A stretch of DNA of 10,332 bases from an uncultured bacterium (lineage in GTDB: Bacteria > Bacillota > Clostridia > Lachnospirales > Lachnospiraceae): NCBI GenBank assembly GCA_947088515.1, contig CAMUHA010000122.1, positions 1 through 10,332 on the forward strand. The letters are read 5' to 3'. Positions 1-7,620 of this stretch are shown here, piece by piece. Within the stretch, counting starts at the first letter, position 1; the number at the start of each line of letters is the position of its first letter. A model generated the notes under the pieces. The model was given only the letters and a program-made list of their open reading frames with translations. It made no database searches and was not told where the DNA came from. The position numbers and the translations under genes are program-made.

Positions 1-2175
1 GCCGCCTGTAACATTTAGGGTCCCATGTCTGCCTCTTGGATAGATCCAGCAGGAAGGAGGCGGGTCAATTTTTTCAAATATGCCTGTACAGTTATATGTG
101 GAATAGGGGTTTATAAACCCTTCCATAAGTCCTGCGGTGGCTGATACCATTTTAAAGGTGGAACCAGGCGCAGTCATCTGTGTGGTGGCATAATTGTTCA
201 AAGGTCTTGACAGGTCATTCAAAAGTTGGGAATAATACTGTGCATTTACTCCGTTTGCCATCTTATTGTTATCATATCCCGGATAAGTAACCAACGCTAA
301 AACATCTCCTGTATTTACATCTGTAATTACGGCAGAAGCAGAATAAGGGTCCAAAGCTAACTGGGCAGGAGTAATATCAAGGTTTTTTATCCGGTTCATC
401 ATAAAACTAAAAGCAGAAATCCCTCCCCTTTCAAATAATTCCTGCTCGTTTGTGGAAATTTCCACAAGCCCTTGTTCTAACAAGATATGACAAATTTGCA
501 TACCGGAAATAATATCTTTTTTAATCATAAACCGGTATATACTTTTAGCAAAAGTCAAATCATCATCCAATTGTTTAAAAATGTACTCCACAATCTGGTC
601 ATATATTTCCTTTGAGTCGGAATACTGACTTTCCAGATTCAGTCTGGTTACATCAATCCAGTTCATAGCAATACAATAATTTAAAAACTCATTTAAGCTT
701 ATTACTTCGTCTTTTGTCCAGGCAATATATGTTTCATCACCAGTATCCACCCTGCCTCTTACAATAATGCCATTTTCATAAAGCATTTCGGCAATATAAC
801 TTTCATAAACCTGGTATTCCATATCCAGTTTTTCATAAGCTGTGAGCTTTTCAACTAATTCCGCCCGCAATGCCTCAAAAACAGCAGATTTTCTATCCAC
901 AAAGGCATGGTAAACCATTTTTTCATTTGCACCGGCATCATCGGCGCTGAAATGGTCAGTATTAATCACATTATTATTAATCAGTGCATAGTAAACATCA
1001 TAAATTGGAATTTTTATATTACTGCTGCTTACATCTGAAGTGTTAAATTCTTTTGCATTTATAATATTCGTATATAGAATACTGGCCAGTTTCTCTTCCA
1101 GTATCCTGTAAGTAGCTATCTGAAGTTCTTTATCTATGGTAAGATAAACATTGTTTCCGGCAACCGGTTCCACATAATTAGTGGTTTCTGTAACCTTTCC
1201 CACATGATTGACAAAAATAGTTTCGCTTCCTTTGGTTCCCTGAAGTTGGTTTTCCATGGACTTTTCTATTCCAAGCTTCCCTACTGTGTCATTAGAGTCA
1301 TAAGAATTTTCTCCGTTTTCTTCTAAAAGAGAAGAAAGCTCATCCTGAGAAATTTTTCCGGTGTATCCTAAAATATGGGAAAAGTAAACGCTGTCAACAT
1401 ATTTGCGGATGGTGTCTTCTACAATGGAAACGCCCTCTAACTCCAGAGAATTTTCCATAACCACCGCAACTGTTTCCTCACTTACATCTGTAGCAACTGT
1501 GGTTGCAATATATTTTTGGAAGCTATTATTATTCATATCATAGCGTATGGTAAGAATTTTGAGAGCTTCCTCTTTTGTGTATCCATTTCCGGGAATAAAA
1601 GTTTCTTTGGTATCTTCCTCAGTATAATTGCCTATCCGGAACCTGCTCCATCCACATAAATAATTAACAACTTCTGCAGCGGTTGCAGTGCGCTCCTTTT
1701 CCTCCAGGTCATCAATAGTCAAGTGACCATATACATCTGCAAGGAAGCGGTATAATTGTGTCCCCTCAACGGTAAAAACATAACGGTTATTCTTATCCAG
1801 AATGATTTTAAAATCACTTACAATGTTATCTCCGTTTTCCTCAATCATCTGGATTAGGCGGTAAATAGTTGTATTCAGATTAAGGTCTTTAAACCGTCCA
1901 CTTTCATACACATCTTCAATTGTAACAGAGTGTGCTAGTTCATTATATGCAAGGAGATTGCCATTTCTGTCATATATACATCCGCGGCTTCCTTTAATTG
2001 TCCTTTCTTTCATAATACGCATTTGAAAAGAATCAAGATACTCTTCTCCATGCACAATCTGGAGGTCAAAAATTCTATTGATAATGATACCACCAATACA
2101 GATAAATACAAGAATAAGAATAAAAACCCTGGAAGTAATCATATTTAAAAAGTTTTCTTTTATTTCTTCAAACAA
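1..2175 (-). CDS. mrdA: Penicillin-binding protein 2 (class B transpeptidase), 3' end beyond the window
   Basis: This is the elongation-specific peptidoglycan transpeptidase that cross-links lateral wall together with MreBCD and RodA. The frame is open from the TTG at 2175 to base 1, giving 725 residues with no stop, so the C-terminus is missing. Visible parts in order: a short cytoplasmic N-terminus, a membrane anchor (about residues 16-33), a pedestal with the sequence GSRGCIYDRNGNLLA (62-76), and the class B dimerisation motif around GKLGIEKSMENQLQG (299-313). The start of the transpeptidase domain follows (about 612 on), with the active-site motif STFK: S672 and K675, at 162-151. The SxN and KTG motifs must lie past the left edge. 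About 240 residues (roughly 366-610) separate VYLTID from the transpeptidase start, where classical PBP2 has almost none. The gene overlaps the end of mreD by 8 bases, so translation is probably coupled. An in-frame GTG at 2187 is the alternative start. Confidence 0.94.
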   Translation of the reverse strand, partial: MFEEIKENFLNMITSRVFILILVFICIGGIIINRIFDLQIVHGEEYLDSFQMRIMKERTIKGSRGCIYDRNGNLLAYNELAHSVTIEDVYESGRFKDLNLNTTIYRLIQMIEENGDNIVSDFKIILDKNNRYVFTVEGTQLYRFLADVYGHLTIDDLEEKERTATAAEVVNYLCGWSRFRIGNYTEEDTKETFIPGNGYTKEEALKILTIRYDMNNNSFQKYIATTVATDVSEETVAVVMENSLELEGVSIVEDTIRKYVDSVYFSHILGYTGKISQDELSSLLEENGENSYDSNDTVGKLGIEKSMENQLQGTKGSETIFVNHVGKVTETTNYVEPVAGNNVYLTIDKELQIATYRILEEKLASILYTNIINAKEFNTSDVSSSNIKIPIYDVYYALINNNVINTDHFSADDAGANEKMVYHAFVDRKSAVFEALRAELVEKLTAYEKLDMEYQVYESYIAEMLYENGIIVRGRVDTGDETYIAWTKDEVISLNEFLNYCIAMNWIDVTRLNLESQYSDSKEIYDQIVEYIFKQLDDDLTFAKSIYRFMIKKDIISGMQICHILLEQGLVEISTNEQELFERGGISAFSFMMNRIKNLDITPAQLALDPYSASAVITDVNTGDVLALVTYPGYDNNKMANGVNAQYYSQLLNDLSRPLNNYATTQMTAPGSTFKMVSATAGLMEGFINPYSTYNCTGIFEKIDPPPSCWIYPRGRHGTLNVTGG
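450..467. repeat. 18-base perfect palindrome inside the PBP2 gene
   Basis: TTGTGGAAATTTCCACAA is its own reverse complement. It lies within PBP2 codons for LVEIST, in the insertion region (about residues 570-575). No neighbouring site or promoter suggests a role. Confidence 0.6.
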
Positions 2176-2686
2176 ACTTCCTTGCACTCCTTTTTTCAGA
2201 TTCCTCCAGCGCTTTGTTAATCCGCAGTACAAGAGGATACAAAAACAAAGTTATCAGTATGGTATAAACTATTTCTGGAAATATAATATTTACAAAATAA
2301 TAACTGATATGAAAACGTCTCCTCATCAAAAATAAAGTAATATAGTACAAAAAGCCATATGCCAAGTCACTTACAAAAATCAGGCCAATAGGAAGCTTAA
2401 TGTCTTCCGGATAAAACAGCCGGTTAAATTTTCCATTTGCATATCCTATGTACATATAAATCATTGCATTTAATCCCAATACATTGCCAAAAAAGATATC
2501 TGATATAAAACCACACAAAAAACCTGTCATCAGTCCAGTTTTTTCCCCACGCATAAATCCAAAGGATGCTGTCAGGATAATCATTAGGTTTGGTACAATA
2601 CCGCCAAAATCAATCCCATGAAAAACAGTGGTCTGAAACAAAAAGCATATAATTATAAGTAATATTGTAACTATAAATCGTTTCAC
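2168..2686 (-). CDS. mreD: Rod shape-determining protein MreD
   Basis: This is a small polytopic inner-membrane protein of the elongasome that works with MreC to control PBP2 and RodA activity. It has 172 residues, normal for MreD, and is almost wholly hydrophobic. I can see about five to six membrane segments, near residues 4-24, 28-46, 49-67, 71-84, 98-120 and 130-154. The stretch GFISDIFFGNVLGLN (59-73) fits the conserved central MreD motif with an Asp followed by FFG and LG. The C-terminal tail is charged and cytoplasmic. The start is a GTG; AGGAG at 2698-2694 lies 7 bases before it and overlaps the mreC stop TAG. Its own stop lies inside the PBP2 start region. Identification rests on hydrophobicity, length, motif and its place directly after mreC. 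Confidence 0.92.
   Translation of the reverse strand: MKRFIVTILLIIICFLFQTTVFHGIDFGGIVPNLMIILTASFGFMRGEKTGLMTGFLCGFISDIFFGNVLGLNAMIYMYIGYANGKFNRLFYPEDIKLPIGLIFVSDLAYGFLYYITLFLMRRRFHISYYFVNIIFPEIVYTILITLFLYPLVLRINKALEESEKRSARKFV
2187..2193 (-). promoter_or_regulatory. Ribosome binding site deciding the PBP2 start
   Basis: AAAGGAG sits inside the last codons of mreD, 11 bases before the in-frame TTG at 2175-2173. An in-frame GTG at 2187-2185 overlaps this motif and would leave no spacer, so TTG is favoured; it also gives the N-terminus MFEEIKE, which I recall as usual for Clostridia PBP2. The first ATG (2142) has no ribosome binding site and starts right at the membrane anchor. Confidence 0.5.
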
Positions 2687-2696
2687 CTGTAATCTC

Positions 2697-3530
2697 CTAT
2701 GAGGTTTTGGGAGTTTGCTTCAGCTGTGTTACAACTAAAACTTCTTCCAAATGCTCGAAATCAACAGCTGGGGTAATTACCCCTGATTTGGTCAGGTTAT
2801 TGGAGTCCACATCAATACTGGAAATATATCCGATTAATATGCCAGGCAGATATTTGTCACTGACGTTGGAAGTTACAATTTTATCTCCTTCCACCACTCT
2901 GTCAGCGCTGTCAATCAATTTTTCAAAGCGGATGACTCCATCCGCATACAGTTCAAGGTCGCCAGCAACAATCAGCCTGTCAGAAGTGGAAAGCACCATT
3001 CCACTAGTGTTTGAGTTATCATCAATGATTGACATAACTTTTGACCAGTTAGGCCCTACATTCATATCAATTTGCAGTCCGTCATCATATCCTTTATTGA
3101 TAACAAAAGAATGAAACCAGTTTCCAGAGTCTTTGGCAATAATACGGGCGCCAATTTTATTGTATTCATCATATTGTGCATCAAGCTCATAAAGTTCACG
3201 CAGGTTATTGAGCTCATATCTGTCCTGCTGAAGCCGTATATTCTCCATCGTTAGTTCATCTATTTGGGCTTTTAAATCCTCATTTTCCCTAAGGAGAGAA
3301 CGAATCTGCACCAGCTCCTCCGAACGTGTGGAAAGCCAGCTGCCTGCCTTACTGACTCCGTTTTGTAAAGGAACAATAAGAGAACCGCCTATGGCGCTGA
3401 TAGGGGCGCTTAGGTAATTGGTATTAAATGTTATTACAATCAAACCCGTACACAACAATGTTAAAATAAAAAGGAGATATTTACCGGGTAATGTAAACTT
3501 CTCTCCTTTTTTCTTTATAACCGGACTCAT
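2697..3530 (-). CDS. mreC: Rod shape-determining protein MreC
   Basis: This is a bitopic membrane protein that scaffolds the elongasome and activates PBP2 on the outer face of the membrane. It has 277 residues: a basic cytoplasmic N-terminus, one membrane segment (about 18-36), a coiled coil rich in Leu, Glu and Asn (about 66-115) and the MreC beta-barrel domain (about 124-268). Family-like blocks include the WFHSFVINKGYDDGL stretch (138-152), SIIDD (167-171), IVTSNVSDKYLPGILIGY (218-235) and DSNNLTKSG (242-250). At V158-G159 the chain runs from DMNV straight into GPNW. From memory of the family, a segment of about 13 residues bearing a GLVG motif is expected there, so a small in-frame deletion is likely. 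The ATG overlaps the mreB stop as ATGA, which implies coupled translation. Confidence 0.95.
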   Translation of the reverse strand: MSPVIKKKGEKFTLPGKYLLFILTLLCTGLIVITFNTNYLSAPISAIGGSLIVPLQNGVSKAGSWLSTRSEELVQIRSLLRENEDLKAQIDELTMENIRLQQDRYELNNLRELYELDAQYDEYNKIGARIIAKDSGNWFHSFVINKGYDDGLQIDMNVGPNWSKVMSIIDDNSNTSGMVLSTSDRLIVAGDLELYADGVIRFEKLIDSADRVVEGDKIVTSNVSDKYLPGILIGYISSIDVDSNNLTKSGVITPAVDFEHLEEVLVVTQLKQTPKTS

Positions 3531-4537
3531 TTGCCCATTCCTTCAATGGAAAAAGCAACCGATTTGTAATTATCATCCTTAATGATTTTTGAAAGTCCCA
3601 TGGCCACGCTGGTTACAGGATTTTCAGATACATTCACATTAAGACCTGTTTCTCTTTGTATAAGTTCTGTCAGATGGTTTACCTGGGAGGCGCCGCCTGT
3701 AAGATAAATACCATGCCGGTAAATATCAGCAGCTAACTCTGGTGGTGTGCGTTCGAGAATAACCTTTATGTTATCAATAATTGTATGGAAGAGCTCTATC
3801 AGTGAATCGTCAATGAGCTTGGTGGGAAGTTCCCGTTCTACTGGAAGACCAGTTACAATATCCCTTCCATATACAACAGCCCCTTTCCCTGCTTTTTCGA
3901 GGTCGTGTAAGGACATTTTGACATTCTCCGCAGTCTTTCCTCCAATGATCAGGCTAAATTCCCGCCTTACTGCAGCACGAATCGCATCATCAAATTTTTG
4001 GCCGCCAACTTTAATCAGACGACTTAATACAATACCGCCCAAAGAAAGAATGGAGATTTCAGTGGTGTGAAAACCTACATTAACAATAAGCACTCCCTGT
4101 GCATTTTTCACATCTATATCAAGACCCAGTCCATCAGCTACCGCTTTTTCAACCACCATAACCCTTCTGGCTTTAACCCCGGCATCTTTTACCAGGTCGT
4201 AAAACGCTCGCTTTTCCACTTCCGTAACGTCTGTGGGGACTGCAACATAATAATCACCAGGCCTGATATTGCTTCTACTCATATCACTGATGAAATATTT
4301 GATCAGCTGCTCCATGTTCTTAATATCCGCAATAACACCATTAGATAAGGGATAGGAAATGTGGATATTTCCCGGAGCCTTTTCAAACATTTCAAAGGCA
4401 GAATCACCATAGGCAAATAAGGTATTCTTATTCTCAATGGCTATCATATTTTTTTCTACCATAATGGTGTCGTCCGAACGGTTGTAAATTTTTATGTTGC
4501 TGGTTCCAAGGTCAATACCAAATGCATTGTTAGACAC
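3527..4537 (-). CDS. mreB: MreB-like actin homologue with altered ATPase residues
   Basis: This is a bacterial actin-fold protein expected to form membrane-bound filaments that orient the MreCD/PBP2 wall-synthesis complex. It has 336 residues, normal for MreB. The phosphate-1 loop GIDLGTSN (7-14) and the adenosine-site sequence LTGGASQV (279-286) are present, as is SLGGIV (165-170). Two ATPase sites depart from classical MreB. The IEEP sequence reads VEKA, so the second Glu is K131, and the phosphate-2 loop VDIGGGT reads VNVGFHT, so its Asp is N153 while T158 is kept. The residues LERTPPELAADIYRHGIYLTGG in two parts (261-272, 273-282) match the MreB C-terminal region. The start is GTG, chosen for its ribosome binding site. 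It heads the mreBCD-PBP2 block, 15 bases after radC. The divergent form may be typical of the lineage rather than unique; a main MreB could be encoded elsewhere. Confidence 0.93.
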   Translation of the reverse strand: MSNNAFGIDLGTSNIKIYNRSDDTIMVEKNMIAIENKNTLFAYGDSAFEMFEKAPGNIHISYPLSNGVIADIKNMEQLIKYFISDMSRSNIRPGDYYVAVPTDVTEVEKRAFYDLVKDAGVKARRVMVVEKAVADGLGLDIDVKNAQGVLIVNVGFHTTEISILSLGGIVLSRLIKVGGQKFDDAIRAAVRREFSLIIGGKTAENVKMSLHDLEKAGKGAVVYGRDIVTGLPVERELPTKLIDDSLIELFHTIIDNIKVILERTPPELAADIYRHGIYLTGGASQVNHLTELIQRETGLNVNVSENPVTSVAMGLSKIIKDDNYKSVAFSIEGMGK

Positions 4538-4545
4538 AGTCTGTA

Positions 4546-4552
4546 CTCCTTT
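4546..4552 (-). promoter_or_regulatory. Ribosome binding site deciding the mreB GTG start
   Basis: AAAGGAG lies 8 bases before GTG 4537-4535 and directly after the restored radC stop TAG (4555-4553). There is no in-frame ATG nearby, so the GTG start is well supported. The tight packing suggests that mreB is at least partly translated from the radC transcript. Confidence 0.7.
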
Positions 4553-5240
4553 CTATAATAAAGCTTTTTCTTTTAAACTGATGAAACAGCCATCTCCAAT
4601 AATAATATGGTCCAAAAGCGGTATATCCATCAGTTCTCCGGCTTCTTTTATCTTTTGAGTAATCAGGATATCCTGTCTGCTGGGCTGGGGATCACCACTT
4701 GGATGATTGTGCAGCAGCATCAGATGACAGGCCCTGCATTTTAGAGCTTCTATAAAGATGTCGCGTGTTGATAAAAGAGAAGCTCTTACTGTCCCAAGAG
4801 ATAATCATATATTCTTCGATTAAATTTAATTTATTATCCAATAACAGCAGCAATATTACTTCTTTTTCCTGATGACGCAGTTTCTCCATATAATAATCTG
4901 CCACTGTAACAGGTTTATCAAAGCGAAGGGTTTGCAATGCCTTCTCTTTTGCCATTCTCACAGCCAGTTCTGCCAGGCATTTGATTTTTACTGCCTTTAC
5001 CTGCCCGATTCCCGGAATTTCCATAAGCTCCTCAAGGGACAGGTGGTGGATACTGTTAAGTCCTGGCTCTCTTCCCTTTGCAAGAGAGAGAATTTTTTGT
5101 GCAAGTACAAGCGCAGGACAATCTTTTGTGCCCGTCCTTAAAATGATAGCAATAAGTTCTGCCTCTGTAAGTGCACAGGGCCCTAAAGACAAAAATTTAT
5201 CATAGGGCAGTTCCAAGTTCTGGGTGTTCTTATTTTTCAT
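4553..5240 (-). pseudogene. radC: RadC (JAB/MPN family) gene interrupted by a one-base frameshift
   Basis: RadC proteins carry an N-terminal helix-hairpin-helix part and a C-terminal JAMM metalloprotease-like domain; their cellular role is unsettled, despite the old DNA-repair name. From ATG 5240 (AAAGG at 5250-5246) the first frame gives the RadC N-terminus: PYDKFLSLGPCALTEAELIA in two parts (12-24, 25-31), ILRTGT, and the HhH motif PGIGQVKAVK (76-85). After about residue 145 this frame turns to unrelated sequence and stops at 4692. From about 4797 the next frame continues perfectly: GTVRASLLSTRDIF, EALKCRA, then HNHPSGD (4711-4691) followed by S and D in the spacing of the HxHx7SxxD metal site, then LLDHIIIGDG and a TAG at 4555-4553. 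Removing one base near 4803 yields MISLGTVRAS and a protein of about 228 residues, the normal size. This is either a real mutation or a sequence error. Upstream codons to 5300 are in frame but not RadC-like. Confidence 0.92.
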
Positions 5241-5272
5241 TTTTTCCTTTCCAATCCCTTCTCTCAGACTGG

Positions 5273-5300
5273 AAAATAAAAAGAAAATATGGCATGACAA
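5273..5300 (-). promoter_or_regulatory. Candidate sigma-A-type promoter before radC
   Basis: On the minus strand TTGTCA (5300-5295) is followed after 16 bases by TATTTT (5278-5273), one and two mismatches from the consensus boxes. It sits in the only sizeable intergenic gap and would start RNA about 25 bases before the radC ATG. If real, it would let radC and the mre genes be transcribed apart from mutSL-miaA. The region is AT-rich, so a chance match is quite possible. Confidence 0.3.
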
Positions 5301-5368
5301 AATTTAACCATAACCAACATTAATATTAACACAGTTGGAAATTTATGTATACTGATTTTGTGGAAATT

Positions 5369-6673
5369 TTATAAGTTTCGTTTGTCAAAATCTTTCAGGA
5401 TAATTTCTTTTTCCACTAATTTCTGTAATGTTTTCATAATTCCCAGTTTCCCATGCTGCCATGTCAGTCCCCCCTGAAAGTATACAGCATAGGGTGGTTT
5501 GATTGGGCCATCTGCCGACAGTTCAATGGAAGAACCTGATACAAAAGCTCCGGCCGCCATAATGACCGGCGCATCATATCCAGGCATATCCCAGGGTTCC
5601 GGCGTTACATAGCCGTCTACCGGTGCAGCCTGCTGGATGCCTTCACAAAAGGCAATTACACCCTTAGGATTTCCGAAAGTCACTGCCTGGATAATATCAT
5701 GCCGGGATTCTGTTCCATCAGGCGTCACTGCAAATCCAAGACTTTCATAAAGATTTGCTGCAAATATGGCTGACTTCAACGCATTTGCCGTTACAGAAGG
5801 CGCAAGAAAAAGCCCCTGGTAAAAGGCTCCAAGCGCATGTAAAGTAGCGCCAACCTCCTTTCCCAGCCCTGGAGAGGTGAGACGGAAAGCAGCGTTTTCA
5901 ATACATTCCCTTTTTCCTGCCAGATATCCGCCAATCGGAGCAAGACCGCCGCCGGGATTTTTAATAAGGGAACCTGCCACCAGGTCCGCTCCCACATCGG
6001 AGGGTTCCTGTCTTTCTGTAAATTCCCCATAACAGTTATCCACCATGCAAATGACATCTGGTTTGATGCCTTTGATAAAAGTAATCAGTTCTTTTATCTT
6101 GTTGACTGACAAAGTCGGTCTAGTCTGATACCCCTTAGAACGCTGGATAGTTACAAGTCGGGTTTTCTCATTTATTGCCTTTTGTATATTTTCGTAATCA
6201 AAACCGCCATCCGACAAAAGTTCTACCTGCTGGTAGCTGATGCCATATTCTTTTAGAGAACCTTTTGAAGGCCGTATACCAATAACTTCCTCCAAAGTAT
6301 CATATGGTTTTCCCACAGGAGAGAGAAGCTCATCTCCCGGACGAAGGTTACTAAAGAGCGCCAGAGCTAAAGCGTGTGTACCGCATGTAATTTGAGGACG
6401 CACCAGTGCGTCTTCTGTATGGAAAATATCTGCATAAACTTTCTCTAATGTTTCCCGCCCAAGGTCGTTGTAGCCATAGCCAGTGGTCCCATAGAGGCAG
6501 GCTTCACTAACTTTATTTTTCTGCATTGCGCCAATAACCTTTATTTGGTTATATTCGGAAAGCCTGTCAATTTCCTCCCAGCGTCCCTTCAAAGAAGTCC
6601 ATATTTTTTCACAGTATTCATACACTTCCCTGCTAATGCCCATTTCTTGATACATCATTTCTGTAGAAAACAT
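5369..6673 (-). CDS. PLP-dependent methionine gamma-lyase family protein (YnbB-like, 'aluminium resistance' family)
   Basis: This is a fold-type I pyridoxal-phosphate enzyme of the family listed as Met_gamma_lyase (formerly called aluminium resistance protein), related to cystathionine/methionine lyases. The exact substrate is not shown by sequence. It has 434 residues, about the family length. Visible features: the glycine- and tyrosine-rich YGTTGYGYNDLGR (61-73), RPQITCGTHALALALF (92-107), the cofactor-pocket Asp in MVDNCYGEF (D212) and the likely Schiff-base Lys K238 in AGSLIKNPGGGLAPIGGY (233-250). The C-terminal part contains PPYAVYFQGGLTWQHGK (393-409). The ATG at 6673 lies inside the end of miaA (19-base overlap) with only a weak GAGAG upstream; ATGs at 6658 and 6655 at the miaA stop are alternatives. 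The gene follows miaA in many Clostridia as I recall, so this is a conserved neighbour and not an insertion. Confidence 0.92.
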   Translation of the reverse strand: MFSTEMMYQEMGISREVYEYCEKIWTSLKGRWEEIDRLSEYNQIKVIGAMQKNKVSEACLYGTTGYGYNDLGRETLEKVYADIFHTEDALVRPQITCGTHALALALFSNLRPGDELLSPVGKPYDTLEEVIGIRPSKGSLKEYGISYQQVELLSDGGFDYENIQKAINEKTRLVTIQRSKGYQTRPTLSVNKIKELITFIKGIKPDVICMVDNCYGEFTERQEPSDVGADLVAGSLIKNPGGGLAPIGGYLAGKRECIENAAFRLTSPGLGKEVGATLHALGAFYQGLFLAPSVTANALKSAIFAANLYESLGFAVTPDGTESRHDIIQAVTFGNPKGVIAFCEGIQQAAPVDGYVTPEPWDMPGYDAPVIMAAGAFVSGSSIELSADGPIKPPYAVYFQGGLTWQHGKLGIMKTLQKLVEKEIILKDFDKRNL

Positions 6674-7605
6674 TTGTTCATCTCTCTTTCCATAAAGTCC
6701 AGTATTTTGTCTTCATCATATCCAAAATCCGGTTTGTAAATCCATATAACATTCTTTTCCCGCTTAAACCAGGTAAGCTGTCTTTTGGCAAAATGGCGGG
6801 TATCACGTTTAATCAGATATACGGCTTCTTCCAGACTGCATTCCCCGTCAAGATAAGACAGCAGTTCTTTATATCCAAGTCCCTGCATGGATACCATGCT
6901 CCTGTCATACCCCATATTTTTTAATTTCGTTACCTCTTCGAGAAGCCCAGCTTTGAGCATAGAGTCTACTCTTTCATCAATTTTCGCATAAAGCCGCCAA
7001 CGTTCATCATTTAGAACAAAGTAACAGCTTTCATATGCCGATGGTTTTTCCCTCTCTTTTTTATTATGCTCTGAAATTGCCATACCAGTCAGTTCAAAAA
7101 ATTCTAAAGCACGAATAACCCGTTTTTGGTTATTTGGATGGATTACTTCTGCGGAAACAGGGTCTTTTTCCTTTAAACATTCATATAAATATTCATTTCC
7201 TTTTTCAGCTGCCAGTTTTTCGAGTTTCTCCCTGATAGCAGTGTGGTCTTCTTCCTGTGAAAAGTTAATATCATAGAGGACAGCTTGGATGTAAAAGCCT
7301 GTTCCTCCTGTTAAAATAGGGATGTGTCCACGTCCATAAATTCCTTCCATTGCTTCTTTTGCCAGTTCCTGAAAACGGAATACGTTAAGCTCGTCTGATG
7401 GTTCAAGAATATCAATCAGATGATGCGTGACTCCTTCCATCTCCTCTTTTCTGATTTTAGCAGAACCAATATCCATATATTTATATGCCTGCATGGAATC
7501 AGCAGAGATGATTTCCCCTCCCACCTTTTTGGCAAGTCTGATGGAAAGGGCTGTTTTTCCAACGGCAGTGGGGCCGGTAAGTACAATCAGTTTCTTTTTC
7601 CGCAT
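6655..7605 (-). CDS. miaA: tRNA dimethylallyltransferase MiaA
   Basis: MiaA transfers a dimethylallyl group from dimethylallyl diphosphate to N6 of A37 in tRNAs that read codons starting with U, the first step to ms2i6A. It has 316 residues, normal for the family. Visible motifs: the P-loop GPTAVGKT (11-18), SADSMQAYKYMDIGSAK (34-50) with the conserved Asp and Gln, HHLID (61-65), GGTGFYIQAVL (100-110), HPNNQKRVIRALE (156-168), MQGLGYKEL (240-248) and the tRNA-contacting RHFAKRQLTWFKRE (270-283). The ATG has GGGAG 9 bases upstream and lies 15 bases after the mutL stop, so it is probably co-transcribed with mutL, as in many bacteria. Its 3' end overlaps the next gene by 19 bases. Nothing looks broken. 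Confidence 0.98.
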   Translation of the reverse strand: MRKKKLIVLTGPTAVGKTALSIRLAKKVGGEIISADSMQAYKYMDIGSAKIRKEEMEGVTHHLIDILEPSDELNVFRFQELAKEAMEGIYGRGHIPILTGGTGFYIQAVLYDINFSQEEDHTAIREKLEKLAAEKGNEYLYECLKEKDPVSAEVIHPNNQKRVIRALEFFELTGMAISEHNKKEREKPSAYESCYFVLNDERWRLYAKIDERVDSMLKAGLLEEVTKLKNMGYDRSMVSMQGLGYKELLSYLDGECSLEEAVYLIKRDTRHFAKRQLTWFKREKNVIWIYKPDFGYDEDKILDFMEREMNKCFLQK

Positions 7606-7620
7606 TATAAAAATCTCCCA

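Noticed and set aside
2707..3114. Plus-strand open frame of 135 codons
   Set aside because: It is antisense to mreC, which shows clear family motifs in its own frame.
5241..5300. Upstream extension of radC to an ATG at 5300
   Set aside because: The 20 extra residues do not resemble RadC; the ATG at 5240 has a good ribosome binding site and gives the usual N-terminus.
5314..5338. CCAAC…GTTGG inverted repeat with an inner TTAATATTAA as a terminator after the PLP enzyme
   Set aside because: The stem is only 5 pairs, the loop is 15 bases, the inner palindrome is off-centre and no U-run follows. It could be an operator, but nothing supports that.
5358..5369. 12-base copy of the left part of the 450-467 palindrome
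   Set aside because: A shared 12-mer of AT-rich sequence is expected several times in 10 kb; the second half of the palindrome is absent.
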